This document shows, one piece after another, positions 21,150-32,545 of a stretch of 64,000 nucleotides of DNA. The position numbers and the translations under genes were made by a program. How positions within the stretch are numbered: the first letter of the stretch is position 1; the number at the start of each line of letters is the position of its first letter. Origin of the DNA: Gigaspora margarita (Eukaryota > Glomeromycota > Glomeromycetes > Diversisporales > Gigasporaceae); the NCBI GenBank assembly GCA_009809945.1, contig WTPW01000694.1, positions 107,544-171,543 of the forward strand. Direction: 5' to 3'. A model generated the notes under the pieces. That model saw only the letters and a list, made by a program, of their open reading frames with translations, did no database searches and was not told the origin of the DNA.

Positions 21150-21738
21150 AGGGGCGTGCCATTTATCACATAATATTTTTTACTTAATAGCCACCCCCAT
21201 CCATGTATGGTGTGATCACCCTAATCTCAATTCTAATTGGTTAATATAACGACTAATATTTATAATATATTATATAAATATATATAATATTAAATAACTC
21301 TTGATCTACTGGTCCATTTTGGATGATTTTACTACCAAAATGTTCGTCTCAATGAGACGATTCTAACAAGCCCAAAATCATTAAAATCCAATCACAGGGT
21401 CACAAGATCGCTAAGGTTTTGTATTATTATATATATATTTTTTAATATATATATGTATAAAAATGCAAAACCTTAACGATCTTGTGACCCTGTGATTGGA
21501 TTTTAATGATTTTGGGCTTGTTAGAATCGTCTCATTGAGGCGAACATTTTGGTAGTAAAATTATCTAAAACAGACCAGTAGAAAAAATGTTACTTAATAT
21601 TAAATAATATATATATTATATATATATTATATACCATATATAATGTAATATATATATTATATATATTATATATAGATGTGATCACCACCCTGACCCATGT
21701 ATCCATGGTATAAATCACGTGATAAATGGCACGCCCCT
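21150..21738. mobile_element. MITE with GGGGCGTGCCATTTATCAC ends, split by a foldback
   Basis: AGGGGCGTGCCATTTATCAC at the left is inverted at the right (gtgataaatggcacgcccct). Weaker mirrored matching ('ccatccatgtatgg', 'gtgatcacc') continues inward to about 70 bp. The interior holds the foldback at 21,298-21,594, set in AT-rich 'tatataatat' DNA. Confidence 0.8.
21298..21594. mobile_element. Compact foldback element, relative of the 3.0-6.4 kb one
   Basis: Arms of about 125 bp (ttgatctactggtcc, 'gtctcaatgagacga', 'attaaaatccaatcacaggg', 'aagatcg') are inverse copies around a 45-bp AT-rich loop. The 13-bp word taatattaaataa flanks both sides (21,285-21,297 and 21,595-21,607), although the AT richness weakens it as a target duplication. 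The arms match 3,040-3,200, which identifies both as one family. Confidence 0.8.
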
Positions 21739-22035
21739 AACCCAATTTTTTTTAAAAAATTGTTTTTATATTTCTATTGTTTCAATTATTCTATTTTTGT
21801 ATTATAATTTTTTCTCTGGTATCATCCAATAATAACTTAATTTTTCAAAATTACCCAATAGGTCCAATAAAAAATTTTCTGATTCCATATTATGCAAATC
21901 AAAGAATTAACTTTGTATAACTTAGATGTAAACATGAATTAATTTAGATTATGCAAAGTTAATTTTTTTTAAAAAATCCAACCTACTGAAATTTTAAAAT
22001 ACCAGGTTATGCAAAATAAAAATTAATTTTGCCTA
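21739..22035 (+). repeat. Dispersed repeat, CG-decayed copy of 44,640-45,005
   Basis: The block order is the same as at 44,640-45,005: 'acccaattttt', 'ttttctctggtatcatcc', 'ttttctgattccatattatg', 'acatgaattaatttag' and 'caggttatgcaaaa'. Where the 44.6-kb copy has CG (cccgatgatg, gcgtgacc, ccgatatgcccg), this one has CA or TG (ccaataata, gtataact, ccaataggtcc). Confidence 0.75.
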
Positions 22036-22669
22036 TTCTAATAATAATTACTACAAATAGTAATAATTACAATATGTAATAATAATTACAACATATTATA
22101 ATTATTACTACATGTAGTAATTATTACTATATGTAGTAATAATTCTATATATAGCTCAATAGAAAAATCAATAGAACTATCAAAATTTTATCTAATTGCA
22201 CTATAGATTTATCTATTAAGCTAATAGTTTGCTGAGATGTTTTGAATGCTAATATGAATCTGAATTGAATTCTAATAGTATTCTATTTGCATCAAATATC
22301 TGTTTCAAATCAGATTCATATTAGGATTTTGTAATACTGATTTGAATATGATTTGCCTTATTTTGATCTATATATTTTAGTATCAATATTAATGGTTGGT
22401 ATTTTTTTTAATTCTACATATATTTAGAATTAAAAAAAGCCTTCAAGTACTTAAATCGACTATATCAATCTTAAAATATTTTTATTTTAAGATTTAAAGG
22501 TAATTATTATATATAAAAATGCATAAACTTTATAATTATATAATATCCTAAGTAAAGGTCACAAAAACATATGGATAATCAACTTATATAACTCTTTTTA
22601 TGCACTAAAAACTTCAAGGCATTACAAATTAACTTTGAAAAGTTACTAGGAGTTGGCAGTTACTGTATG

Positions 22670-23340
22670 ATCATAAATTAAGATATTTCAAATTTTTTAA
22701 AAATAAATTTTTTGTCTTTGACAAGACAAAATTAACTAGAAATAAATAAATGTTTTCATTTGAACAAAAATGGATCTTGCCAAAGAATTGGAATCAAAAT
22801 TTAGTTAAATTTTTAAAAATAAATTTTTTGTCTTTGACAAAAAGTAAAAAATAATTAAAAATAAATAAATGCCTTTGTTTAAATAAATCTGGATCTTGCC
22901 AAAAAATAGGAATTGAAGTATTTTACAATTTTTTAAAAACTAATTTTCATCAACAAATATTTAGAAATAAATAAAAACTCTGCTTGAATGAAAATGAATC
23001 TTGCCAAAGAATAGGAATTAAATTCATTCAATCTTTTAATAATAAATTATTTATCATTGACATGAATAAAAAATAATTATAAGTGAAAAAGGTTTTATTT
23101 TAATGAAAATAGAGATAGAAATTGAAATTTAATTGAATTTTTTAAAATCAAATTTTTTGTCTTTAACAAGAAACAAAAATAATTAAAAATAATAAAGGCT
23201 TCATTTGAACAAAAATAGATCTTGCCAAAGAATAGAAATTGAAATTTAATTCAATTTTTTAAAAACAAATTTTTATTGAAAAATAATTAGAATTGAATAA
23301 AGGCTTCATTTGATCCCAAAGAATAGGAATTAAAATTTAC
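22670..23340 (+). repeat. Tandem array A of a ~105-bp unit
   Basis: About six diverged copies of a unit containing 'aaataaattttttgtctttg', 'aataattagaaataaataaa', 'ggcttcatttgaa' and 'tcttgccaaagaatagga'. Units differ by small gaps. The same unit forms arrays at 24,160-24,960 and 32,546-32,765. Nearly no CG. Not coding. Possibly centromere- or heterochromatin-type satellite; that role is not shown. Confidence 0.8.
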
Positions 23341-23435
23341 AACTTTGATATTTAGTCTTATTGATCTTATTAAATTATGTATCTAATTCTTATTCTCTAA
23401 AATCAATAACTTATCAAATTTAGTTAAAATTATTA

Positions 23436-23545
23436 TAGGCAAATTTTTTTAGAGTGTTTAGAATTATGAAAACAGCTGTAATTGTCAGTAATTTATAGCT
23501 GTTTTCATAAATTCTGGGACACCTAAAAAAATTTGCCAATGATAA
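23436..23545. repeat. 110-bp hairpin
   Basis: Left ggcaaatttttttagagtgt...tatgaaaacagctgta and right tatagctgttttcataa...acacctaaaaaaatttgcc are inverse copies of about 45 bp with a few mismatches. A half copy sits at 33,424-33,455. Confidence 0.75.
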
Positions 23546-23850
23546 TTTCAGCCAAATTCTATAGTTATTGATTTTGGTCTAATTAATATAATAAAATAAT
23601 TAATAAAAGCTATTTTTGTATCATAATAATAATTTACAATATCATAACAATAATGTCAACATTTTAAATTTTTGTTTGAATAATTGTTAAACATGTTTGG
23701 TGTGCTTAGTGTGTATAAAATTTTATAGAAAAACTGTTCATTTTAACCAATAAATCTTAATACAAGATATAAAAAAGGAACTGAATAAAGCTGTGTTTTT
23801 ATAACAAATATATTACTCAAACAGGTACCACTATTAAAAAAGTTAAATAT

Positions 23851-24101
23851 GGGCTAGGTGCTGCAAAAAGGAACCAAATTGACAATTTTTCAAAAGATAA
23901 CTTTTCACATAAATCAATTTAGAATATGATTAGGATCATTTTTACTTAAAACACAAAGTAGTTGCATTAATAAAATTATTGCTATATTGTTCTTTAAAGT
24001 TTGCACTTTCTTATGATTTATTATAAGATTTGAACATAAAAATTGATTTTCTAAAGATCTTTTGTTTTGTTAATTTGGTCCCTTTTTGCAGTACCTAGCC
24101 C
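23851..24101. mobile_element. 251-bp MITE, GGGCTAGGTGCTGCAAAAAG ends
   Basis: GGGCTAGGTgCTGCAAAAAG at the left, with its inverse ctttttgcagtacctagccc at the right, about 33 bp with few mismatches. ATAT flanks both sides. It sits between tandem arrays A and B. Confidence 0.85.
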
Positions 24102-24159
24102 ATATGATTATGAATTTGGCAACTAGTTTAAAAATGAATCTTGGATTAGAATTCCAAGT

Positions 24160-24958
24160 GACCAAGATATTATTAAAATCTGTCAAAAATTATAATAATG
24201 AAATCAAAATAAAAAATTTTATATGTTTATATTTAATTATATATTTTTTATCTTAAACAAGAAAGGAAAATAATTAGAAATAAATAAATGCTTTCATTTG
24301 AATAAAAATGAATTTTGTCAAAGAATAGGAATCAAAATTTAGTTTTTGACAAACTACAATCATTAAATGTTATAAAACAAAAGAGTCTTGTTGATTAATT
24401 AAAAGATGTAGAGCTTATTATGTTTAGTTTTTTAAAAACAAAATTTTCACCTTCGACAAAAAACAAAAAATAATTAGAAATGAATAAATGCCTTTGTTTG
24501 AATGAAAATGGATCTTGTCAAAGAATAGGATAAAAATTTAGTTTGATTTTTTAAAACTGAATTTTTCTTCTTTGACAAAACAAAAATAATTAAAAATGAA
24601 TAAATGCCTTTATTTGAATAAAAATGGATCTGCCAAAGAATAGTAATTGAAGTTTTATACAATTTTTCAAAAACTAATTTTTGTCAAAAAATAATTAGAA
24701 ATAAATAAAGGCTTCATTTGAATGAAAATGGGTCTTGTTAAAGAAAAGGAATTGAAATTTTATATAATTTTTTATAAACAAAATTTTGTTAAAAAATAAT
24801 TAGAAATGAATAAAGACTTCATTTGAATGAAAATAGAACTTGTCAAAAAATAGGAATTGAAATTTTACATAATTTTTTATAAACAAAATTTTATTGAAAA
24901 TTAATTAGAAATGAATAAAGAATCTTGCCAAAGAATAGGAAATGAAATTTTACACAAT
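24160..24958 (+). repeat. Tandem array B of the ~105-bp unit
   Basis: Roughly seven copies of the unit seen in array A, with the key words 'aataattagaaatgaataaa', 'gcttcatttgaatgaaaatg' and 'aaagaataggaattgaaatt'. The array ends abruptly at 24,958, where a different element starting ccctgtaa begins. The frame at 24,474-24,662 is a by-product of the repeat. Confidence 0.8.
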
Positions 24959-25384
24959 CCCTGTAAAAAAGTAGTACAGGTTGTGGTACGAGTTGGTGTC
25001 AGGGAGGCTCAAAATGACACAGATCTTGTGTTCAGGTGATACATATGTGTACATTATACACATATTGGCTTTAGTAATTTAAGCCACATGGTTTTAGTTG
25101 GCTGGTTTAGCCAGCTAACTAAATTATTAGCTAAGCAGCTGGCTAATAGCTAACTATTGGCCTATATTCAGAATATTTCAGGATTTTTGACCCGTACTTT
25201 ATGTCTATTTATTTTCCTTTTGAAATTTATCATATTTTTATAATAGTTAGCTTTTAGCTGCATTAGCCAGCCGATCACATTACATCAGCTGGCTTAGCCA
25301 GCTAAGCTGGCTTAGCTGTGGCTGCATTAGCTGGCTTAAATCACTAATTGGCTTGTGATGTATATTGGCTCGTTTTGCTGTTTT
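24959..25384. repeat. AGCT-rich block of inserted repeat DNA
   Basis: Begins ccctgtaaaaaagtag at the junction with array B, then carries many copies of the word agctggc / gccagct in both senses (25,090-25,345), for example gcttagccagctaagctggc. Similar words recur thinly at 50,985-51,060. No coding sequence. Confidence 0.55.
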
Positions 25385-25680
25385 GTAAAGAGTGAATGCT
25401 CAGTAAAGGATTTTTTATAAAAAAGAGCAATAACTCATGATTTCACTGATGAAGCTTCCTTGCGTGTCTTAACAAAAAAAATTCCTTACAAAATTTTGCT
25501 TTAACTACAGCTAGCTTGTTTATATTATATGCTTTAATAGTTAATTCACATCATTATCATAGTAGTACATGAATTTATGTCATTACCCGTGCTAAAACCC
25601 ATGCTAATTCGACTAGTAAACTGTGCAAACCCTGAGATATTTATAGTCCAATTGGCACGGGCATATGGTAGGACTGGGAA
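25385..25680 (+). repeat. Dispersed repeat, copy 2 (related to 358-975)
   Basis: Same block order as 358-960, including cttaacaaaaaaaattcctt at 25,470 and acccgtgctaaaaccc at 25,585. Its cccgtgcc tail is shorter and has lost some CG relative to copy 1. Confidence 0.6.
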
Positions 25681-25843
25681 ATCTTTATTATAGGTACCTG
25701 CCACTACAATATTCAAACACTATTATCCCTTGGATTGTAGTAGGGCACAGACAAATTTTTGCACTTTTTTTGCTCTAATTTACTTTTTTTTAAATATCAA
25801 GATAATTAAATAAAACTTTGTACAATTATATTAGAAAATAAGG

Positions 25844-26560
25844 ATTACTTTTTTGCAAAATTAGTTTTTATATTGTAAGAAAAAAATTTTAAGTTATATA
25901 TAAGCTAAAAATAGATATCTTTAAGAAAAAAATTTTTTAAAAAATTTTATTACAATTTCTCTATAATCTTTTTTAGTTTTAGTTTTAAAGCTATAGTTCT
26001 TAAGACAATATTGTAGTTTATATAAAGGATGATATCTTTTATTATTGCAACTTTAATGATTTATTTGTAAAAATCAAGACTTGTATTAGAAGTAAAGTTT
26101 TTTTTTATAGACAAGAACATATAAAATTTAAGAAAATCTAAAGAAAAATTTTAATAGTAAAAATGCTAATACAAGAACTTTAAACTTTGATTATACTTAA
26201 GNATTACTTTTTTGCAAAATTAGTTTTTATATTGTAAGAAAAAAATTTTAAGTTATATATAAGCTAAAAATAGATATCTTTAAGAAAAAAATTTTTTAAA
26301 AAATTTTATTACAATTTCTCTATAATCTTTTTTAGTTTTAGTTTTAAAGCTATAGTTCTTAAGACAATATTGTAGTTTATATAAAGGATGATATCTTTTA
26401 TTATTGCAACTTTAATGATTTATTTGTAAAAATCAAGACTTGTATTAGAAGTAAAGTTTTTTTTTATAGACAAGAACATATAAAATTTAAGAAAATCTAA
26501 AGAAAAATTTTAATAGTAAAAATGCTAATACAAGAACTTTAAACTTTGATTATACTTAAG
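25844..26560 (+). repeat. Identical 358-bp tandem duplication split by an N
   Basis: 25,844-26,201 and 26,203-26,560 look identical base for base, and the only base between them is an unresolved N (26,202). Perfect identity in otherwise heavily diverged DNA, together with the N, points to two overlapping contig ends placed side by side. No gene in either copy. Confidence 0.85.
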
Positions 26561-26969
26561 TTTTCTAATAATTTTAAAAAAATTTTATAACAAAGTTACT
26601 AAAACAAAACTTAAAGAATATTTTTTACTTAGAAAAGGTATAGCTAAAATCAATATTTAAAATTTTATTAAAATTTTATTAAAATTTTTAAAATACAAGG
26701 CAAAATTGCCTGTGTTACAATCTAAGGGATAAATTAAGAAAATGTGACTAACTTTAAATAGATTCAAATAATCAATGTCTTTGTAACATCAGCAAATTTA
26801 TAATAGTATAATCTTACGTAAGATCTTATGAACTGTAATATAAGCAAAATATTTCATAATATATAATGAAATATTTCGAAATATCAAAATTTCAGTATAT
26901 TTCGTAAGAAATTTTGAAAATTATTTCAAAATATTTTGATCTTCTTTAAACCAAGCTAGGATTAGTAGA
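26561..26969. other. No gene seen
   Basis: AT-rich DNA with a small palindromic cluster of 'atttcgaaatat' words near 26,850-26,940. Nothing else is supported. Confidence 0.45.
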
Positions 26970-27372
26970 TCAGTGTAACCTGAATTATGCATTGGACTAA
27001 TTATTCGAAATTGTTCAAATTCTGTACTACAAGATCAGATTCGCTTTTTTGTTTTCGTTTCATTTCTTTGTTTTTATTTTATTTTTTTTGTTTTCATTTT
27101 ATTNATTTTTTATTTTATTTTTATTTTGGCACTTTACAAGAACACCTTTTCAAGAAAACAAACAACTTTTTGAAACCTTGTGCAAACCAACCCAATCTGT
27201 AACCTGGATTGCATTGGACTAATTTTTTGAAATAGTTCGATAATGTTCAAATTTTGTACTACAAGATTAGATTAGATCTTTTGTTTATAATTAGATCTTC
27301 TATTTGGTTTTTTTTCACTTTTTGCTTTTGTTTCATTTTTTGTTTTTATTTTATTTTTTTTGTTTTTATTTT

Positions 27373-27406
<34 letters not shown>

Positions 27407-28100
27407 NNNNNNNNNNNNNNNNNNNNNNNNNNNNNNNNNNNNNNNNNNNNNNNNNNNNNNNNNNNNNNNNNNNNNNNNNNNNNNNNNNNNNNNNNNNNNN
27501 NNNNNNNNNNNNNNNNNNNNNNNNNNNNNNNNNNNNNNNNNNNNNNNNNNNNNNNNNNNNNNNNNNNNNNNNNNNNNNNNNNNNNNNNNNNNNNNNNNNN
27601 NNNNNNNNNNNNNNNNTTTTTTTTTTTTTTTTTTTTTAATTTGTTTTATTAATTTATTTTATTTCGGCACTTTGGAAGAAAAGAACTCTTACTTCCTAGC
27701 ACTTTGCAAGAAAACCAACTCAGACTTTTTCAGCACTTTGTGACTTTTTGGCATTTTGCAAGAACATTAACCTAGTTTTCGCAATTTCTGAATGCGCAAG
27801 AATTCAACTCTTACTTCAGAGAAATGAAGATTTGGGGCTTTGTTTATTTTTTTTTATTAGTTTGCTTACATTTTTTTGTTTTTTTCGTTTTGTTTTTTTT
27901 TTACTTATTTTTTAATTTTTAATTTATTTTATTTATTTTTGGCTTCTTCGATACTTTGCGACTTTTCCGGCACTTTACAAGAAAACTAGCTTAACTTCTA
28001 TAGCACTTTGCAAGAACAAACTAGATTTCTCCAGCAATTTGCAAGAACATCAACACTTATGAGAAATGTTTTTTTTATTTTTTTTTCATTTCACTATTTT
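26970..28100 (+). repeat. Diverged minisatellite with T-rich runs and a gap
   Basis: Units of about 230-260 bp carry 'gcattggactaatt', 'gttcaaattYtgtactacaag' in two parts, a long 'ttgtttttattttattt' run and 'ggcactttRcaagaa'. The last word recurs at 27,125, 27,664, 27,698, 27,958 and 28,002. A 210-base N gap at 27,407-27,616 is bordered by poly-T. Phenylalanine-rich open frames here are artefacts of the T runs. Confidence 0.6.
27407..27616. other. Assembly gap (N run)
   Basis: 210 unresolved bases flanked on both sides by pure T runs. The true length of the T-rich repeat is unknown. Confidence 0.98.
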
Positions 28101-28103
28101 TAG

Positions 28104-28293
28104 AAATTATTTAGAAAAAAAAAAGTGAAACGAAGGTTATAGCCAAAACAAAAGAAATAGCAAAAGTGAAGATGATAGAAAACAAAGAAGCAAAGATAGA
28201 AATTATTTAGAAAAANAGAGNAAAATGAAGGTTATAGCCAAAACAAAAGAAATAGCAAAAGTGAAAATGATAGAAAACAAAGAAGCAAAGATA
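28104..28293 (+). repeat. 95-bp duplication around two Ns
   Basis: 'agaaattatttagaaaaa' through 'aacaaagaagcaaagata' occurs twice in tandem, and the second copy contains Ns at 28,216 and 28,221. As at 26,202, this may be an assembly join rather than biology. Confidence 0.7.
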
Positions 28294-29230
28294 ATAGCTA
28301 ACTGTGGGGTGTGAGTGAAAATATGTGTGTAGGGCTAGTTTTTTGTATATAATAGAATTAGATATGACGAAATGCGAAAGTAGTTTAAAATATTTGTAAT
28401 AATGTAAAAATAATACTGTAATATTAATTAAAAATATATTTATTAATAAATATAAAATATAATGTATAATAATAATAAAAAAATATAAAATTTTATGTGA
28501 AACCTTGTGAATTATTGTAAAAACCTGTAAAAAACATGATTATATGAATATGTATATCATTTATTTATTTTTTAAAAATTTCAAAAATTTGCAAAACAAT
28601 GCGAAAACATCACACAATATGCAAATTATTGCCTGCTGCTACCCCTAAAGGGGGAGGTGATTTGCATTTTTTTATTTGGTCTATTTCACAATATGCTGCA
28701 ATAAATTCCATAATATAACCGTAATATAACAGAATATATAATGTAATAAATTGTATCAAACATAAGATATTCATTAGATTACGGGCCGTAATATCTTACG
28801 TAAGATTACGTATATATAATTCGCTGATGAAAGTCATCAGCTTTGTATGATTCGCAGAAAAATTGGTCACCGCTATAAATAGATTTGCATATCTAGGTTA
28901 CCAAAAAGGTACTAGTCACAATCTGATTTGCATCACTATTGTATAATTGTTATTTATCATATGACTTAAATATTTTATAGCATAGTCTTTTTATGATATA
29001 ATCATTATAGCACGGCTACTATTGATCATGAGTATTACACTATTGTGTTATAAATCACTTTCTTTTTATTGCGTTATTCATGTTTGTTATTTTGCACAGG
29101 ACCCTGAATAATCTATGAGAGGTTATATTTGAGGATCATAGTAAAAATTTTTTTGGTTAGCAGTTTTACTTTGGTGTATATTAGCTATATTTCAAACATT
29201 AGGTAGCAAGTTTGGTATTGCTTACCAATT
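28294..29230. other. No gene seen
   Basis: AT-rich DNA with scattered 'taatatcttacgtaagatta' type palindromes near 28,785-28,812. No coding or RNA feature is supported. Confidence 0.45.
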
Positions 29231-29365
29231 TTTGAAATATAAGCTAAAAAAAAAAAAAAGCAGAACCAATGCTCTCTAAAAAAAAAATCTGACACTTTCT
29301 AAAAAAAAAAAAATGGATCCGACGCTCTCTAAAAAAAACAAAAAGAAACAGATCCAATGCTCACT
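29231..29365 (+). repeat. Four-copy short tandem repeat
   Basis: Units of about 32 bp with the form gatccgacgctctctaaaaa, separated by A runs, repeat four times with changes. Low-complexity DNA. Confidence 0.55.
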
Positions 29366-30060
29366 ATTTTTATTACCACTTTTCAAATATAACATTTAAA
29401 AAATTTCCCATTAGCATTCTTTTAAATATACACATTTTGCCCATTACCCATTTTCAAATATAACCTTTTTACCCAATATCTACTTTTCAAATATAGCCTT
29501 TTTAAAAAAACAGCCCTCTATTAGCAATTTTTTAAATATGACATTACATAGATTATTCGGGGTCCTTTTTGCATGATGCATATGTCATCCATACTAATAT
29601 ATACCCCAAATAATATATATAAAGGTTATATTAAAAGTTTGGATAAAAAAGGCACTTTTTTACTAAGATGTTATATTTGAAAAGCGGATATTGGGCAAAA
29701 GGTTATATTTAAAAACAGATAAAAGCCTTTAATGTTATGTTATTTAAAATGGATAAAATTATAAATTTTAGATAGGTTATATTTTTTTTTAGAAAAAAAT
29801 TTTTTTTGGAGAAAATTTTTTTTGAAAAAGATTTTTTTTGAAGAAATTTTTTGAAGAAAAATTTTTTTAAAAAAAATTTTTTTGAAAGTAAAATATATTT
29901 GTTATATTTGTTAAATGGATAAATTATTTAAATATTAAAGCTTATATTATAAAATAAGGATAATTAGCTCTAATAAAAGTGGATAAAATTTACAAAAAGT
30001 TTATATTAAAGCCAATATAACCTCTATATATATTGTTCGGGGTCCTACTAATATTATACT
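29366..30060. repeat. Foldback-like repeat of 'ttcaaatataRcc' words
   Basis: The left part carries 'ttttcaaatataRcMttt' at about 60-bp spacing (29,385-29,540), and the right part carries the inverse 'ggttatatttgaaaa' (29,615-29,900). Both outer parts contain 'ttcggggtcct' (29,568 and 30,039). The 29,790-29,890 stretch is a run of 'gaaaaaaattttttt' palindromes. Non-coding. Confidence 0.5.
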
Positions 30061-30136
30061 ATGACAATTTTTTTGATTATTCAGAAAATGCTGCTTCGCG
30101 GCATTCTCTAATCAAAAAAATTATCATTGTACTAAT
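30061..30136. repeat. Short hairpin
   Basis: caatttttttgattat...aaaatgctgc and gcggcattctctaatcaaaaaaattatc are inverse copies around a TTCGC loop. Unknown role. Confidence 0.6.
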
Positions 30137-30173
30137 GTGATGTTATCTCATATTATCATACTATATTATATAG

Positions 30174-32145
30174 GGGATCAATTTTCATACCCCCCACATT
30201 TAATATTCATACCCCCCTACAGATTTAACTTTTTTAAACAGTTTGAGTGAAGATATCTTAGTAACTACCAAATCAAATTTAGTAAACTTTTTTTCTTTAA
30301 ATTCTATAGATTTATAGAATTTATATAAAAAAAAGTTTATTGACTTTGGTCCAGTAGTTGCTAAGATATCTTTGCTCAAAGTTTGAAAAAAATCAAAACG
30401 TCTATCAAAACAAAGTATAAAATTTTCTTTAAACTTAGAGTGAAGATATCTCTGCAACTACTAACCCAAATTCAATGAACTTTATTTTTTGTTTGAATTG
30501 CATTAATCTATAGATTTTAAAATAAAAAAAATTATAGAATTTGACTTAATTAGGGATGGTAAAGTCCTTAAGTCTGGGACTTTAGGACCTGGTCTTGGGG
30601 TCTAGTCTTTAAAGACTTGGTCCCAATTTTAGGACCTAGGGCCTATAGGTCCACAATAGGTCCTAATAAAATATATTAGAACTTAAAATATATTAGTAAT
30701 AAAATATTAAGCAAAAAATTTTAATTGGTTAAAAAGTATTGGAACTGAGTCAGGTATAAGTTTTAGGACTTATTATATAAGGACCTGGTCCTTAGGTTCG
30801 TGTGATAGGACTTACAAGTCCTAGGACCAAGACCGGACTGGACCAGACTTTACCATCCCTAGACTTAATAGTTACAGAATTATTTTCAACCAAATTTTAA
30901 AAAAAATCAAAACGTCTATCAAAACATTTGATAGACGTTTTGGTTTTTTTTAAACTTTGAGTGAAGATATCTTAGTAACTACCAAATCAAATTTAGTAAA
31001 CTTTTTTTTCTTTAAATTCTATAGATTTATAGAATTCAGATAAAAAAAAAGTTTATTGAATTTGGTCCAGTAGTTGCTAAGATATCTTTGCTCAAAGTCT
31101 GAAAAAAATCAAAACGTCTATCAAAACAAACTATACAAATTTTCTTTAAACTTTGAGTGAAGATATCTCTGCAACTACTAAGCCAAATTCAATTAACTTT
31201 TTTTTGTTTGAATTCGATGAATTTATAGAATTAAAATAAAAAAAATTCATAGTATTTAACTTAATAGTTACGGAGTTTTCTTCACTCAAATTTTAAAAAA
31301 AAATCCAAAACGTCTATCAAAACATTTGATAGACGTTTTGTTTTTTTTTTAAACTTTAGGTGAAGATAACTCTGTAACTATTGAGTTAAACACTATGAAT
31401 TTTTTTTTATTTTAATTCTATAGAATCATCAAATTCAAACAAAAAAAAGTTCATTGAATTTGGGTTAGTAGTTGCAGAGATATCTTCGCTCAAAGTTTAA
31501 GAAAATTTTATAGTTTGTTTTGATAGACGTTTTGATTTTTTTCAAACTTTGAGCAAAGATATCTTAGCAACTACTGGACCAAATTCAATAAACTTTTTTT
31601 TTATCTGAATTCTATAAATCTATAGAATTTAAAGAAAAAAAGTTTACTAAATTTGATTTGGTAGTTACTAAGGTATCTTCACTCTAAGTTAAAAAAAAAT
31701 CAAAACGTCTATCAAATGTTTTGAAAGACGTTTAGATTTTTTTTTAAAATTTGGGTGAAGATAACTCTGTAACTATTAAGTCAAATTCTATAATTTTTTT
31801 TTATTTTAATTCTATAGATTCATCGAATTCAAAAAAAAAAGTTAATTGAATTTGGCTTAGTAGTTGCAGAGATATCTTCGCTCAAAGTTTAAAGAAAATT
31901 TTGTATAGTTCGTTTTGATAGACGTTTTGATTTTTTTCAGACTTTGAGCAAAGATATCTTAGCAACTACTGGACCAAATTCAATAAACTTTTTTTTATCT
32001 GAATTCTATAAAACTATAGAATTTAAAGAAAAAAAAGTTTAGTAAATTTGATTTGGTAGTTACTAAGATATCTTCACTCAAATTTTTAAAAAAATTAAAT
32101 TTGCAATATTAAATGTGGGGGATATGAAAATTGATCCCCTATTAT
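30174..32145. mobile_element. 2-kb foldback element built from repeated modules
   Basis: The outer ends GGGGATCAATTTTCATACCC (left) and the inverse ggatatgaaaattgatcccc (right) continue into acatttaatatt / aatattaaatgt. The interior is a chain of about eight modules, each nearly its own inverse: 'gagtgaagatatcttagtaac', a T-rich block, 'tctatagatttatagaatt', an A-rich block and 'gctaagatatctttgctcaa', joined by palindromes such as caaaacatttgatagacgttttg. The modules are homologous to those at 8,460-9,120. No coding sequence; frames such as 30,200-30,457 are by-products. A hAT-like element has inserted at 30,551. Confidence 0.8.
30551..30861. mobile_element. hAT-like MITE with 8-bp target duplication
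   Basis: Ends TAGGGATGGTAAAGTCC and the inverse gactttaccatcccta. The 8-bp word gacttaat lies directly outside both ends (30,543-30,550 and 30,862-30,869). An 8-bp duplication with TAGGG-type termini is characteristic of hAT elements. The unoccupied version of the target can be seen in a sister module at 31,253-31,270. The 311-bp interior is rich in aggacc / ggtcct words and has no coding sequence. Confidence 0.88.
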
Positions 32146-32545
32146 ATAATTATTTTATATTGTTTGGCGAACAAATAAGAATAACAGAATTCAAGACTCA
32201 ATATATTTATAATGACAAATTTATGTAATTCTCATTTTAATTACATAATTATTGTATAAGGTATCCGACCAAACAATGATTCGCATTATTATCAACTTAT
32301 TAAAGGTGTTCGTAAAACTGATTCGCTTAATTAGAAAAAAGCTTGATTCGGAAAAAATATAATTAAAATTTTTATAGACACTGCGAGGACCTATAATAAA
32401 GATTTCCCGGTCCTCATATGGTCCCACACGGTCCACGGAATCCGTACCAATTTGGACCATACCCGTACAAATCCGGATCTTACCCATGCCACAAAGGCCC
32501 GTGCCTATCTGACGCCAACCCGTGCCGATCCAGTCCAATTTTCTT
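32146..32545. repeat. Repeat tail rich in cacgg / cccgtgcc words
   Basis: 32,395-32,535 contains ggtcccacacggtccacgg and cccgtgcc words, like 780-960 and 33,000-33,130, and ends ttttcttaggga exactly at the start of tandem array C. It is probably the right end of a non-autonomous element; the left end is not identified. The frame at 32,221-32,565 is chance. Confidence 0.5.

Larger units (their letters stand above)
19473..22370. mobile_element. 2.9-kb element with ~370-bp terminal inverted repeats
   Basis: 19,473-19,845 and about 22,030-22,370 are inverse copies with scattered mismatches: 'aaaataaggcaaatca', 'aatctgatttgaa', 'tgcaaatagaa' and a palindromic 'actacatgtagtaatt' block all recur in mirrored order. 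The long terminal repeats suggest a Mutator-like or foldback source. The interior has no transposase frame and contains a further nested element at 21,150-21,738 and a piece of another repeat at 21,739-22,035. CG is very rare throughout. Confidence 0.7.

Noticed and set aside
23000..25000. Possible CRISPR-like array at the tandem units
   Set aside because: Units are contiguous and diverged over their whole length, without constant repeats and unique spacers; the genome is also eukaryotic.
27254..27743. Long frames of mostly phenylalanine
   Set aside because: They are produced by poly-T and the N gap; no real codons in the centre.
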